Shown: in pieces, positions 18,220-30,863 of the stretch | How the letters are laid out: each line of letters opens with the position of its first letter | How positions within the stretch are numbered: the stretch's first letter is position 1 | NCBI GenBank assembly: GCA_001464195.1 | Contig: LNEY01000009.1 | Span: 1 to 49,638 of the forward strand | Length of the DNA: 49,638 bases | DNA from: Burkholderiales bacterium Ga0077547 | Lineage (GTDB): Bacteria > Pseudomonadota > Gammaproteobacteria > Burkholderiales > Burkholderiaceae_C | Direction of reading: 5' to 3' | Notes under the pieces: model-generated | Database searches by the model: none | The model's input: only the letters and a program-made list of their open reading frames with translations | What the model was told of the DNA's origin: nothing | Position numbers and translations under genes: made by a program

Positions 18220-19662
18220 ATGAAGCGCCTTCCCCCCCGTTCATCACTGCTGCTCGTTGCACTGCTTGCCGCCTGTGGTGGTGGGGGTGGTGGTGGAATC
18301 ATCCCTGGGATCGGTGGAGGTGGCGGTGGCGGCGGCACCTGTGCCGCCGGGCTGTCGCAGGCGTCTGGCGGCGGTGCGGTGGACGCGGCCACCATCGCGC
18401 CGAGCGTGGCCAACGAAATCGTGTTGCAACTGCGCCCCGGAGCCAACATCGCCCAGGTCGCAGCGGACTACGGATTCACCGTCCGGTCGCAGTTCGGCAG
18501 TCGGCCGATCTTTCTGGCCACGGTCGCCAGCGACCGCACCGTCGCCAGCACGCTGGCGGCGATGGCTGGCGATGTGCGTGTGCTGTACGCCGAACCCAAC
18601 CTGATCGGTGCGGCGCCCGAGGGCAGGCGCTGCTCGGTCTGGTCGATCGGAAGCCAGAGCGCGTTCCAGACGCAGTGGGCGCCCGAGGCCCTGCGCCTGG
18701 CAGCGGCGCAGGGCCTCAGCCAAGGGGACGGCGTGCGCGTGGCGGTGCTCGACACCGGCGCCGAGCTCACCCATCCTCTGCTGGCCAGTCGCCTGGCGCG
18801 CCGTGGCGACGGCACGTTGCTCGGACGAGACTTCGTCGATGACGATGCCGACCCGTCCGAGCGCGGAAGCCGCGCCGATGCAGGCTACGGACATGGCACG
18901 CATGTGGCCGGGCTGGTGGCCCTGACCGCGCCCGGCGCCCGCATCATGCCGATCCGGGTGCTTGATCCGTCTGGCGGTGGCAATGTCTGGGTGCTGTCGG
19001 AGGCCTTGCTGTACGCGGTCGACCCCGATGGCAACCCGGCCACCGACGACGGCGCGCACATCATCAACATGAGCATCGGCACCATTCAGCCGACCAGCCT
19101 GCTGGTCAACGCGGTCCGGTTGGCGAGCTGCGAGATCGACGATGACGACGACGAGGATGATTTCGCCGATGCAGGCTTCGACGATGACCGTGAGCGCTGC
19201 GTCGGTCGTCGCGGCGCGGCGGTTTTCGCTGCCGCCGGCAACAGTGGCAGCGCCACCGAGCAGCAATACCCGGCCGCCGAGGCGCGCACGGTGCCGGGCG
19301 CGCTGGCGGTGACCGCCAGCACCGAAGCCCGACGTCTGGCCTCGTTCTCCAACTTTGGCAACTGGGTGCAGGTGGCGGCGCCCGGTGAAGGCATCACCAG
19401 TTCGGTGCCCGGTGGCGGTTATGGCGTCTGGAGTGGCACCTCGATGGCCTCACCGATTGCAGCCGGTGTGGCTGCGCTCGTGACGTTGCGACCGGCGCCG
19501 GATCCGCAGGGCTTCAGCGGACTGCGCGCCTGGTCTCCCCGCGATCTCGTCACGAGAGTCAACGATCGCACTGCCGCGCTGTGTGGCAGCACGTCGCTGC
19601 GGCAAATCGATGCGTTCGCTGCCGTCAGCGATTCCAGCGGGCTCGACCCCAGCTGCCCCTGA
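18220..19662 (+). CDS. S8 (subtilisin-like) serine protease lipoprotein
   Basis: This 480-aa exported lipoprotein has a signal peptide with lipobox LLAAC (Cys19), followed by two Gly runs (residues 20-26 and 32-39) that look like a flexible tether. A probable inhibitor-I9-like propeptide spans 60-130. The S8 catalytic triad is complete: Asp178 in AVLDTGAEL, His225 in GHGTHVAG, Ser408 in GTSMASP, with oxyanion Asn341 in AAAGNSG. Between residues 304 and 327 a Cys-flanked Asp/Glu-rich insertion (EIDDDDDEDD, then FDDDRER) might bind calcium. It lies 65 bp after the CHAT gene on the same strand, followed by a terminator. It should act in the periplasm or at the outer membrane. Confidence 0.93.
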   Translation: MKRLPPRSSLLLVALLAACGGGGGGGIIPGIGGGGGGGGTCAAGLSQASGGGAVDAATIAPSVANEIVLQLRPGANIAQVAADYGFTVRSQFGSRPIFLATVASDRTVASTLAAMAGDVRVLYAEPNLIGAAPEGRRCSVWSIGSQSAFQTQWAPEALRLAAAQGLSQGDGVRVAVLDTGAELTHPLLASRLARRGDGTLLGRDFVDDDADPSERGSRADAGYGHGTHVAGLVALTAPGARIMPIRVLDPSGGGNVWVLSEALLYAVDPDGNPATDDGAHIINMSIGTIQPTSLLVNAVRLASCEIDDDDDEDDFADAGFDDDRERCVGRRGAAVFAAAGNSGSATEQQYPAAEARTVPGALAVTASTEARRLASFSNFGNWVQVAAPGEGITSSVPGGGYGVWSGTSMASPIAAGVAALVTLRPAPDPQGFSGLRAWSPRDLVTRVNDRTAALCGSTSLRQIDAFAAVSDSSGLDPSCP

Positions 19663-19670
19663 GCACGCAG

Positions 19671-19702
19671 GTGGCCGGGCGGCCCCACGACACAGTTTTT
19701 TT
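19671..19702 (+). terminator. Terminator after S8 protease gene
   Basis: GTGGCCGGGCGGCCCCAC (19671-19688) forms a GC hairpin, followed 7 nt later by seven T (19696-19702). It closes the sigma/CHAT/S8 cluster. Confidence 0.6.
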
Positions 19703-19771
19703 GCGCAAGGACGTATTGATCGGCTGGTTTGACGCTCTGTGGTGAACCCCTGTCACTCTTGGAGAGATCTC

Positions 19772-20053
19772 ATGTCTACTGCTGAACTTCCATCGCTGCG
19801 CCAGAAAGTGTTGCGTGCCGCACGCCCCTGGTCCCTGCTGGCCTTGATCGGCCTGAGCGCCTGCGGCTCGTTGTCCGAACGTGAGCGCAACACCGCGATC
19901 GGTGCCACCGTCGGTGGCGTGGCCGGCTCGGTACTGACCAATGGCGGCGCGCTCGGTACCGTCGGCGGTGCCGTCATCGGTGGTGCCATAGGTCACGAGG
20001 TCGATACCCGCGACGATCGTCGCGATGATCGTCACCGCAAGCGTCATCGCTGA
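19772..20053 (+). CDS. osmB: OsmB-like glycine-zipper lipoprotein
   Basis: This 93-aa outer membrane lipoprotein has lipobox LIGLSAC (Cys at about residue 31) preceded by a rather long N-terminus. The mature part, SLSERERNTAIGATVGGVAG followed by GALGTVGGAVIGGAIGHEVD, closely follows E. coli OsmB, a stress- and osmotically induced lipoprotein of unclear function. The C-terminus adds a charged DRRDDRHRKRHR tail. GGAGAG lies 5 nt before the chosen ATG; an upstream in-frame GTG at 19739 has no ribosome site. Convergent with the small membrane protein gene. Confidence 0.85.
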   Translation: MSTAELPSLRQKVLRAARPWSLLALIGLSACGSLSERERNTAIGATVGGVAGSVLTNGGALGTVGGAVIGGAIGHEVDTRDDRRDDRHRKRHR

Positions 20054-20059
20054 CCTGAT

Positions 20060-20081
20060 ACGACGACCCCTGTGTCGTCGT
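20060..20081 (+). terminator. Hairpin 3' of osmB
   Basis: ACGACGAC (20060-20067) and GTCGTCGT (20074-20081) form an 8-bp stem 6 nt after the osmB stop. Two further GC stems follow up to about 20145. There is no T-run. Confidence 0.4.
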
Positions 20082-20150
20082 CAGCAGCACGGTGGGCAGG
20101 CCTGCCGCCGTGTTGCGCGCATCACGGCGGCGGCTCAGCCGCCACGCCGC

Positions 20151-20402
20151 TCAGTCCTTGGGGCGTCGCGCCGCCACAGCGCGACGGCGCGACAGGATCC
20201 ACCAAGTATTCAAGCCTGTCAGAACCATGACGGGCCAGAGCATGGTGCAGGTCAGGGTCCACATCACGCGGCCGTCCAGCAGGTCGTTTTCGCTGTTGTC
20301 TCGGCGCTTGGTCGGCCCTTCGCTGAACAGATGCCGATTCGAGTAGGTCACCAGCCCGAAGCAGAAGCCAAAGATCAGAAACAGTGCGATGGGCCAGTTC
20401 AT
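20151..20402 (-). CDS. Small two-helix membrane protein
   Basis: This 83-aa protein of unknown function has two hydrophobic segments: NWPIALFLIFGFCFGLVTY (residues 2-20) and WTLTCTMLWPVMVLTGLNTW (about 48-67), separated by a charged loop (GPTKRRDNSENDLLDGR) and ending in a basic RRRAVAARRPKD tail. The start at 20402 has AAGGA 8 nt upstream; an in-frame ATG at 20456 is less likely. No family was recognised. Confidence 0.7.
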   Translation of the reverse strand: MNWPIALFLIFGFCFGLVTYSNRHLFSEGPTKRRDNSENDLLDGRVMWTLTCTMLWPVMVLTGLNTWWILSRRRAVAARRPKD

Positions 20403-20532
20403 GGTGCGGTCCTTTGGCGGGCGTGTGGTGTCGGCGAAATGCCGCGCAAGGGACACAGCTGAGCTGCATCGTAGACACCGCCGCGCCGTGGCGCAAGAGC
20501 GATGACCGGTCAGTGTTGCATCGGTGTCCGGA

Positions 20533-20955
20533 TCATCGGATCAGCAGCACTGGCGTCTTGCACTGGGCGATGACTTTCGTGGCGACCGAACCCATGACGG
20601 CGTTGACCAGACTGCCGTGCCCGTGTGAACCCATCACCAGCAGGTCGAACGAACCGCTGTGGGCCTGCTTGGCGATGACCTCGGCCGCGGAGCCGACCTT
20701 GGCAACAAACTCGGCAGCCATACCGCGCTGCTTGAAGAAGGTTCGAATGGGCTTGAAGATCTTCTCCGCTTCGTCGTCGTAATAGCCTTTGACCACATCT
20801 TTGCCCAGTACCGCAGCAGCTCGCGGCGGAATGCTGGGCACCGCCGTCACCACCACGTAGCGATGGTGCGCGCCCAACCAATCTTCATGGGCGGCCACGT
20901 AGCCCAACATGCGTTTGGTGTAAGGGCTGCCATCGGCAGCGAGCAGGATGTTCAT
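20533..20955 (-). CDS. Universal stress protein (UspA family)
   Basis: This 140-aa single-domain Usp protein begins MNILLAADGSPYTKRMLGY and has the ATP-binding signature GSHGHGSLVNAVMGSVATKV (G-2X-G-9X-GS pattern), ending KTPVLLIR. Such proteins respond to starvation, oxidants and energy stress. GGAG precedes the ATG. It is divergent from xdhC across a 148-bp gap where no operator was recognised. Confidence 0.93.
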   Translation of the reverse strand: MNILLAADGSPYTKRMLGYVAAHEDWLGAHHRYVVVTAVPSIPPRAAAVLGKDVVKGYYDDEAEKIFKPIRTFFKQRGMAAEFVAKVGSAAEVIAKQAHSGSFDLLVMGSHGHGSLVNAVMGSVATKVIAQCKTPVLLIR

Positions 20956-21103
20956 GTCGTCTCCAATCGAGTTGCAGGATCGATTCTGATCCCTGTGTCC
21001 GGGCGCGCCCGCATTCCATAATTATCGAGCGCTGACGTCAGCACACCGTGGTGTCGGCGGCTGCAACCTTTCGCCGGCGCCACCATGAGCGAGGTCTGAA
21101 ACC

Positions 21104-22123
21104 ATGAACAGCCTGGATCTCGATGTTCTGACGCAAGCGCGTGCCTGGCATTCGCAGGGCCAGCCGGTGTGGCTGGTCACGGTGATCGAAACCTGGGGCT
21201 CGGCGCCGCGGCCGCCCGGCGCGTTGCTCGCTATGCGCGGCGATGGGCTGGTCGTCGGATCGGTGTCCGGCGGTTGTGTCGAGGACGATCTGATCGAACG
21301 TGTGCGCCATGGCGAGCGCATCGACCGCCCGTCGCTGGTCAGCTATGGCGTCACCAAGGAGGAGGCCGCCCGCTTTGGCCTGCCCTGCGGCGGGAACCTG
21401 CGCTTGGTGCAGGAGCCGCTGACCGAAACCGCCTGGATCGACGAGCTGCTCGCCCGCACCGAGCGCCACGAACTCGTGGCGCGCCGTCTGGATCTGGAGA
21501 CCGGCCGCGTGGAGATCGAGAGTGCCCTGCGCGGTGACGCCTTTGAATTCGACGGCAGCTCGCTGCGCGCGCTGTTCGGCCCGCGCTGGCGCTTGCTGAT
21601 CATCGGGGCTGGCCAGCTGTCGCAGGTGTTGGCCGGCATGGCCCTGGCGCTCGATTTCGATGTGATCTGCTGCGATCCGCGCGAGGAATATCACCTGACC
21701 TGGGACATGCCGCACACGGCCTTCAGCCGGGCGATGCCCGATGACCTGGTCGCCAAGCTGCAGCTCGATCCGCACAGCGCCGTGGTGGCGCTGACGCACG
21801 ACCCCAAGCTCGACGACATGGCGCTGCTCGAGGCGTTGAAGTCGCCCGCGTTCTATGTCGGCGCGCTGGGCTCCCGTGGCAACACCCGCAAGCGCAAGGA
21901 GCGGCTGGCCCTGTTCGATCTGTCGGCCGACGAGATCGATCGCCTGCACGGACCGGTGGGCCTGGACATCGGTGCTCGAACGCCTGCGGAAATCGCGGTG
22001 TCGATCCTGGCCGAGCTGATTGCGGTGCGCAATGGCGTGTTGCTCAGCCAGAAAAAGGAGGGCTCTTCCTTGCCGCACGATCCTCGCCGCAGCGATCACC
22101 AGACGCCATCGGGCGCGAGCTAG
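21104..22123 (+). CDS. XdhC/CoxI family protein (molybdenum cofactor handling)
   Basis: This 339-aa protein of the XdhC family sulfurates and delivers molybdenum cofactor to xanthine dehydrogenase-type enzymes. The N-terminal domain has VTVIETWGSAPRPPGALLAM and VGSVSGGCVEDDL, with the characteristic Cys near residue 58, and LPCGGNLRLV (about residues 93-102). A Rossmann domain follows from about 160 (RWRLLIIGAGQLSQVLAGMA), ending in GLDIGARTPAEIAVSILAEL. No xanthine dehydrogenase subunit gene is in the window. The stop overlaps the convergent slyX stop by 4 bp. Confidence 0.9.
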   Translation: MNSLDLDVLTQARAWHSQGQPVWLVTVIETWGSAPRPPGALLAMRGDGLVVGSVSGGCVEDDLIERVRHGERIDRPSLVSYGVTKEEAARFGLPCGGNLRLVQEPLTETAWIDELLARTERHELVARRLDLETGRVEIESALRGDAFEFDGSSLRALFGPRWRLLIIGAGQLSQVLAGMALALDFDVICCDPREEYHLTWDMPHTAFSRAMPDDLVAKLQLDPHSAVVALTHDPKLDDMALLEALKSPAFYVGALGSRGNTRKRKERLALFDLSADEIDRLHGPVGLDIGARTPAEIAVSILAELIAVRNGVLLSQKKEGSSLPHDPRRSDHQTPSGAS

Positions 22124-22324
22124 TAATGCGGCGGCAATTCATCGCGCAGGCTGCGGAACGCAGCGTCGTCGGTCGCCGGGCGACGCTCGCGCAGTTCACT
22201 GAGCTCACGCTGCAGCCGGTCGATCTGGTCCTGCTGCCTGACGATCACCTGGTTCAGTTGGTCCAGCATGTCCTCGGTGAAGCTGGCCTTGACCTCCAGA
22301 TCGGTCAGGCGATGTTCGATGCGA

Positions 22325-22338
<14 letters not shown>
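22120..22338 (-). CDS. slyX: SlyX family protein
   Basis: This 72-aa coiled-coil protein has the SlyX pattern [21 protein letters not shown] followed by [15 protein letters not shown] and a C-terminal DELPPHY ending. Function is unknown. It overlaps the 3' end of the upstream histidine kinase gene by 14 nt, so it is the last gene of that leftward operon. Confidence 0.93.
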
Positions 22339-26456
<4,118 letters not shown>

Positions 26457-26464
<8 letters not shown>

Positions 26465-27563
26465 CGGAGGTGTCGTGGTCCCGGTAGCGTTCGGCAATGG
26501 CCACGAAATCGTCGAACGCCGCCAGGAAGGCATCGACCACATCGGGATCGAAATGCTGGCCACGGCCTTCCTTGAGCAGGCGAGCTGCCTCGGCCGTGGT
26601 CATCGCCTCCTTGTAGACGCGCTTGGAGATCAGCGCATCGAACACATCGGCCACGGCCATCAGGCGCGCCGAGACGGGGATCGCGTCGCCGACGAGGCCG
26701 TCGGGATACCCGCTGCCATCCCACTTCTCGTGGTGCCAGTGTGCAATTTCCTTGGCCAGGGTCAGAAACTCCAGCGGCGCATCGACATCCCGCTCGGCCT
26801 GTTCGATCGCATTGCTGCCGCATTGGGCGTGGGTCTTCATCACGACCCACTCGTCGGCGGTCAGCTTGCCGGGCTTGAGCAGGATGTGGTCGGGGATGCC
26901 CACCTTGCCGATGTCGTGCAGCGGTGCCGACAGGGTCAGCAACTCGATGTAGCGGTCGCTGAGGAGCGCAGTGAAGCGCGGGTGGCTGCGCAGATCGGTT
27001 GCCAGCCGCTTCATGTAGCTTTGAGTGCGCAGGATGTGGTTGCCGGTTTCCGGGTCGCGTGCTTCAGCCAGGTGGGCCAGCGCGCGGATCGTCACCCGTT
27101 GTGTCAGATCGTTTTCCGCCATGCGGCGCGTCACTTCCGCTTCGAGGGCTGCATTGCGATCGTTGAGCCACTCGCGGGCCAGCTTGGCTTCGAGCTGACA
27201 GCGCACCCGCGCCAGCACCACCGCCGGTTTCAGCGGTTTGGTGACGTAGTCGCTGGCACCGTGGCTGAACCCGCGTTCTTCGTCGGTGGCGTCACCGAGC
27301 GCGGTCAGGAAAACCACCGGGATGTCGCGTGTGATCGGGTTGGCGCGCAGCCTGGCCAGCACGGCGTAGCCATCCAGCCCCGGCATCATCACGTCGAGCA
27401 GGATGAGGTCTGGCCGCGGCGTGCCCAGCGCCACCCGCAGGCCGGTTTCGCCGGAAATGGCTGCCAGCACCCGGTACTGGGTGCACAGCAGTTCGTTGAG
27501 GACGAACAGGTTGTCCGGATCGTCATCGACGATGAGGATCGTGGCGCCGCTGTCGGTAGGCAT
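26457..27563 (-). CDS. Response regulator with HD-GYP phosphodiesterase domain
   Basis: This 368-aa protein has a receiver domain (residues 8-125; acidic DDD at 13-15, phospho-acceptor Asp57 in [13 protein letters not shown], Lys109 in YVTKP) and an HD-GYP domain (about 155-360) with [11 protein letters not shown] (HD at 216-217), [13 protein letters not shown] (HHE at 277-279, GYP at 285-287) and DVFDAL. HD-GYP domains hydrolyse cyclic di-GMP. All signature residues are intact, so it should be active. The ATG at 27563 was preferred over a GTG 21 nt upstream because AAGGGA lies just before it. It is the first gene of the operon with the hybrid kinase. Confidence 0.93.
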
Positions 27564-27738
27564 GAGTTCGAATCCCTTTGACACTGCGGAAGGATCGTCC
27601 AGACGAGGGGCGATGAGAGCCGAATTCGGGCCTGCTTATTTTGTCGGTGTATCGGCTGCTGGGTCAAAAACATTAACGGCTCGCTCCGGTCCCCCGGGCC
27701 AGGGCCCTTCGATGAGAGCGTCATCAAACCGGCTCAGA

Positions 27739-28932
27739 ATGAGCGGCATGAAAAAGCCCACTGCCTCAGCGCCGCGCCGTCGCACCCCGCAGCCCTCGAA
27801 GCCAGCGTTGGCCCAGAACGATGAAGAAGCCATTCTCGTGCTGCAAGGCGGCGGCGCGTTGGGCGCCTACCAGGCGGGCGTGTTCGAGTCGCTCTCCAGG
27901 GTCTATTGCGAGCCGACCTGGGTCGCCGGCATCTCGATCGGTGCGATCAACGCTGCCTTGATCGCCGGCAACCCGCCCGCCCATCGCGTGGCCCGGTTGC
28001 GCGAGTTCTGGGAAGTGGTCAGCTCGGCACTGCCGGCGCCCTTGATCGGTGCTGGCACCACCACCACCGCCCGTGAGGCCTTGAACGAATCCCATGCCTC
28101 GCAGGTCCTGCTGTTTGGCGTGCCGGGGTTTTTCAAGCCTCGTTTTCCGCCGGCGCCGTTTCAGCCTGCGGGCACGCTGGAGGCGATCAGCTACTACGAC
28201 ACATCGCCGCTGGCCGATACCCTGGAGCGGCTGGTTGATTTCGATCGCATCAACTCGGGCGCGGTGCGCTTGTCGGTGGGTGCGGTCAACGTGCGCACCG
28301 GCAATTTCGAATACTTCGATTCGGCGAAGCAGCCCCTGGATGCGCGCCACATCATGGCCAGCGGGGCGCTGCCACCGGGCTTCGCACCGGTCGAGATCGA
28401 TGGTGAGCACTACTGGGACGGTGGTCTGGTGTCCAACACGCCGTTGCAATACGTGCTCGACCAGCCGGGCCAACGCCACCGCGTGGTGTTTCAGGTGGAT
28501 CTGTTCGCTGCACGCGGCGCACTGCCCAGGAGCCTGGGCGAAGTGACCGAGCGGGAGAAGGACATCCGCTTTTCCAGCCGCACCCGGCTCAACACCACCA
28601 ACGAACTGGACCGCCAGTCGATCGCACAGGCCGCGCAGCGGTTGATCGCGAAGATGCCACCGGCGCTGCGCGACGACCCCGATGTGCGCGCGCTGTCGCG
28701 CGTGCGCTGCGAGCGTGCAGTCGATGTGGTGCACCTGATCTACCGCAGCAAGCACTACGAAAGCCATTCGAAGGATTACGAGTTCTCGCGACTGTCGATG
28801 CAAGAGCACTGGGATGCCGGCCGTGCCGACATGGCGCACACCTTGCATGACCCGCGCTGGCTGCAGCGCGAGCGCAGCGCCCATGGCGTGCATGTGTTCG
28901 ACCTCACCTCGGACGGCCCTTCCGCCTCCTGA
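27739..28932 (+). CDS. Patatin-like phospholipase (with DUF3734)
   Basis: This patatin-family lipid acyl hydrolase of 397 aa from ATG 27739 (394 from ATG 27748) has oxyanion motif [12 protein letters not shown], nucleophile elbow GISIG (Ser about residue 70) and the catalytic Asp in YWDGGLVSN. The C-terminal ~120 residues ([20 protein letters not shown]) match the DUF3734 extension. The N-terminus is basic and Pro-rich with no signal peptide, so it is probably cytosolic or peripheral. It lies 68 bp before a 3-hydroxybutyrate dehydrogenase gene on the same strand, a recurring neighbourhood in Burkholderiales that hints at polyhydroxybutyrate or membrane-lipid turnover (inference). Confidence 0.9.
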   Translation: MSGMKKPTASAPRRRTPQPSKPALAQNDEEAILVLQGGGALGAYQAGVFESLSRVYCEPTWVAGISIGAINAALIAGNPPAHRVARLREFWEVVSSALPAPLIGAGTTTTAREALNESHASQVLLFGVPGFFKPRFPPAPFQPAGTLEAISYYDTSPLADTLERLVDFDRINSGAVRLSVGAVNVRTGNFEYFDSAKQPLDARHIMASGALPPGFAPVEIDGEHYWDGGLVSNTPLQYVLDQPGQRHRVVFQVDLFAARGALPRSLGEVTEREKDIRFSSRTRLNTTNELDRQSIAQAAQRLIAKMPPALRDDPDVRALSRVRCERAVDVVHLIYRSKHYESHSKDYEFSRLSMQEHWDAGRADMAHTLHDPRWLQRERSAHGVHVFDLTSDGPSAS

Positions 28933-29000
28933 AGCCGCTCAAGCGGGCCGATGAAAATGGCCGACGTGCGCTCCTTTCCACTTCCCATCGAAAGCATTCC

Positions 29001-29783
29001 ATGAAGCTCCAGGACAAAGTCTGCATCGTCACCGGCGCCGCCAGCGGCATTGGCAAGGAAATCGCGGTTGTGTACGCCAAGGAGGGCGGCAAGGTCGCCA
29101 TCGCCGACATGAACCTGGCGGCCGCGCAGGCCACGGCTGACGAGATCACGAAGGCCGGTGGCACCGCGATGGCGGTGGCGATGGATGTGACCAGCGAAGA
29201 CCAGGTCAATGCCGCCGTCGCCGCCGTGGTGGCCGCTTATGGCGGTGTCGATGTGCTGGTCAGCAATGCCGGCATCCAGATCGTCCACCCGGTCGAGGAT
29301 TTCCCATTCGCCGACTGGAAGAAGATGCTCGCCATCCACCTCGACGGCGCCTTCCTGACCACCAAGGCCTGCGTGCCGCACATGAAGGCCTCGGGCCGCG
29401 GCGGCAGCATCATCTACATGGGCTCGGTGCACTCCAAGGAGGCTTCGTTGCTGAAGTCGGCCTACGTGACTGCCAAGCATGGGCTGATGGGCCTGTGCAA
29501 GACCGTTGCCAAGGAAGGCGGCAAGCACGGCATCCGCGCCAATGTGATCTGCCCCGGTTTCGTGCGCACGCCGTTGGTCGACAAGCAGATTCCCGAGCAG
29601 GCCGCTGCGCTGGGCATCAGCGAAGAGGATGTGATCAAGAAGGTGATGCTGAAAGAGACAGTCGACGGTGAATTCACCACCGTGCAGGACGTGGCCGATG
29701 TGGCGCTGCTGTTCGCCGGCTTCAATTCCAACGCGCTGACCGGCCAGTCGCTGGTCGTCAGCCACGGTTGGTTCATGCAGTGA
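29001..29783 (+). CDS. bdhA: D-3-hydroxybutyrate dehydrogenase (SDR family)
   Basis: This 260-aa NAD-dependent enzyme interconverts 3-hydroxybutyrate and acetoacetate in polyhydroxybutyrate use. Cofactor motif [10 protein letters not shown] (residues 12-21), structural SNAG, catalytic Ser in GSVHSKEAS and YxxxK in [10 protein letters not shown] are present. [20 protein letters not shown] and the C-terminal [11 protein letters not shown] are characteristic of the 3-hydroxybutyrate dehydrogenase subgroup. It probably follows the patatin gene in one transcript. Confidence 0.92.
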   Translation: MKLQDKVCIVTGAASGIGKEIAVVYAKEGGKVAIADMNLAAAQATADEITKAGGTAMAVAMDVTSEDQVNAAVAAVVAAYGGVDVLVSNAGIQIVHPVEDFPFADWKKMLAIHLDGAFLTTKACVPHMKASGRGGSIIYMGSVHSKEASLLKSAYVTAKHGLMGLCKTVAKEGGKHGIRANVICPGFVRTPLVDKQIPEQAAALGISEEDVIKKVMLKETVDGEFTTVQDVADVALLFAGFNSNALTGQSLVVSHGWFMQ

Positions 29784-29813
29784 GCGCCAGCCCGTGACCG
29801 CGGCTGCAATGGC

Positions 29814-30782
29814 TCAGAGTCGTCGCGCGATGTGAACGGCGCCCGCGGATCCGTGCCCCACCACCGCGCACCAGGTGCGCAGCAGGCGGCCCGGCGGCGT
29901 CGCGCGGTGGGACAGGGCCTCGTCACGGTGCTCGCATTCATCGGCCTGGCATTCGATCAGCAGTGACCGCAAAGCCGCATGGTGTGGGCGATCGGCGAGG
30001 CGGTCGATCTGTTGCTGGTAGTGGTGGTCGACAAAGGTCTCCACCGCAGCGATGGTGCCGTAGACCGCACGCGGGCCGAACAGCGCGGGCAGTGCGCCGG
30101 TCAGAAACCCGGCGGCACGCCAGGGCACCAGCAGCCAGCTGCGTTGCGAGGCGGGCAGCAGTTGCTCGATGAGGTCCAGATGGCGTTGCTCTGTCTCGCG
30201 GTGGCGGCGGGCGAAGTTGCGCACCCCGGCATCGCGGGTCACGGCCAGCACGCCGTGGTAAATCCATACCGCACCGCTTTCACCGGCATGGTCCGATCGC
30301 AACTCGCCGACCATGTCGGGCGGAATCTCGATGCCCGAGGTGTTCGCCATGGAGTCGGCTGACCCACCTGGTGCGGCGGTCTTGCGGCGCTCCAGCGCGC
30401 GCGCCACCCGCTGCAGGGTCGGCCGCACCCGCAGAAAGCCGCGATAAGTGATCTCCATCAACGCCGAGATGCCAGGCAGGGCTGCGAGCCGCGCCAGCCA
30501 TCGCCAGCCGGGCAGCGTCGACCACAGGGCGATGAACGCATGCGCCCCACTCAACACCGCCCCGTCGGCTTGCTGAACGTGAAAGCGCGCGAGGTAGTCG
30601 GCTCGGGTGCCGCCGGGCGGCAAGGCGGCGCCTGTCTCACTGACATCGCACCAGCGCAGTGGCTTCGAGGGTGTGAGTCCGCGGTACACACCGATCTCGC
30701 GGCGGCACAGCGGACAGGCACCGTCGTACAGCACGGTCAACGACGGCGTGATCTCGGGATCTCTCTGGGTCATGGGCCGCAT
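29814..30782 (-). CDS. DCC-type thiol oxidoreductase fused to COQ7-like di-iron hydroxylase
   Basis: This 322-aa fusion has a DCC/DUF393 domain at residues 13-130 with the family motif YDGACPLCRREI (Cys23, Cys26). From about 150 it is a COQ7-like four-helix di-iron domain with Glu168 in DHAGESGA, ExxH at 198-201 (TEQRH), Glu248 in AAVETFVDHH and ExxH at 282-285 (DECEHRDEA). All predicted metal ligands are present. COQ7 hydroxylates demethoxyubiquinone in ubiquinone synthesis. The start at 30782 has AAGG 5 nt upstream. The role of the joined thiol domain is unknown. It is transcribed leftward after the alpha/beta hydrolase/monooxygenase genes. Confidence 0.85.
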   Translation of the reverse strand: MRPMTQRDPEITPSLTVLYDGACPLCRREIGVYRGLTPSKPLRWCDVSETGAALPPGGTRADYLARFHVQQADGAVLSGAHAFIALWSTLPGWRWLARLAALPGISALMEITYRGFLRVRPTLQRVARALERRKTAAPGGSADSMANTSGIEIPPDMVGELRSDHAGESGAVWIYHGVLAVTRDAGVRNFARRHRETEQRHLDLIEQLLPASQRSWLLVPWRAAGFLTGALPALFGPRAVYGTIAAVETFVDHHYQQQIDRLADRPHHAALRSLLIECQADECEHRDEALSHRATPPGRLLRTWCAVVGHGSAGAVHIARRL

Positions 30783-30863
30783 GTTGCCTTCAGCGGGCCG
30801 CCGCCGCCGAATCGCTACGCGATTCACCGTGGCGTGACGCGGTCTTGCCGCGCCGACGGGCCA

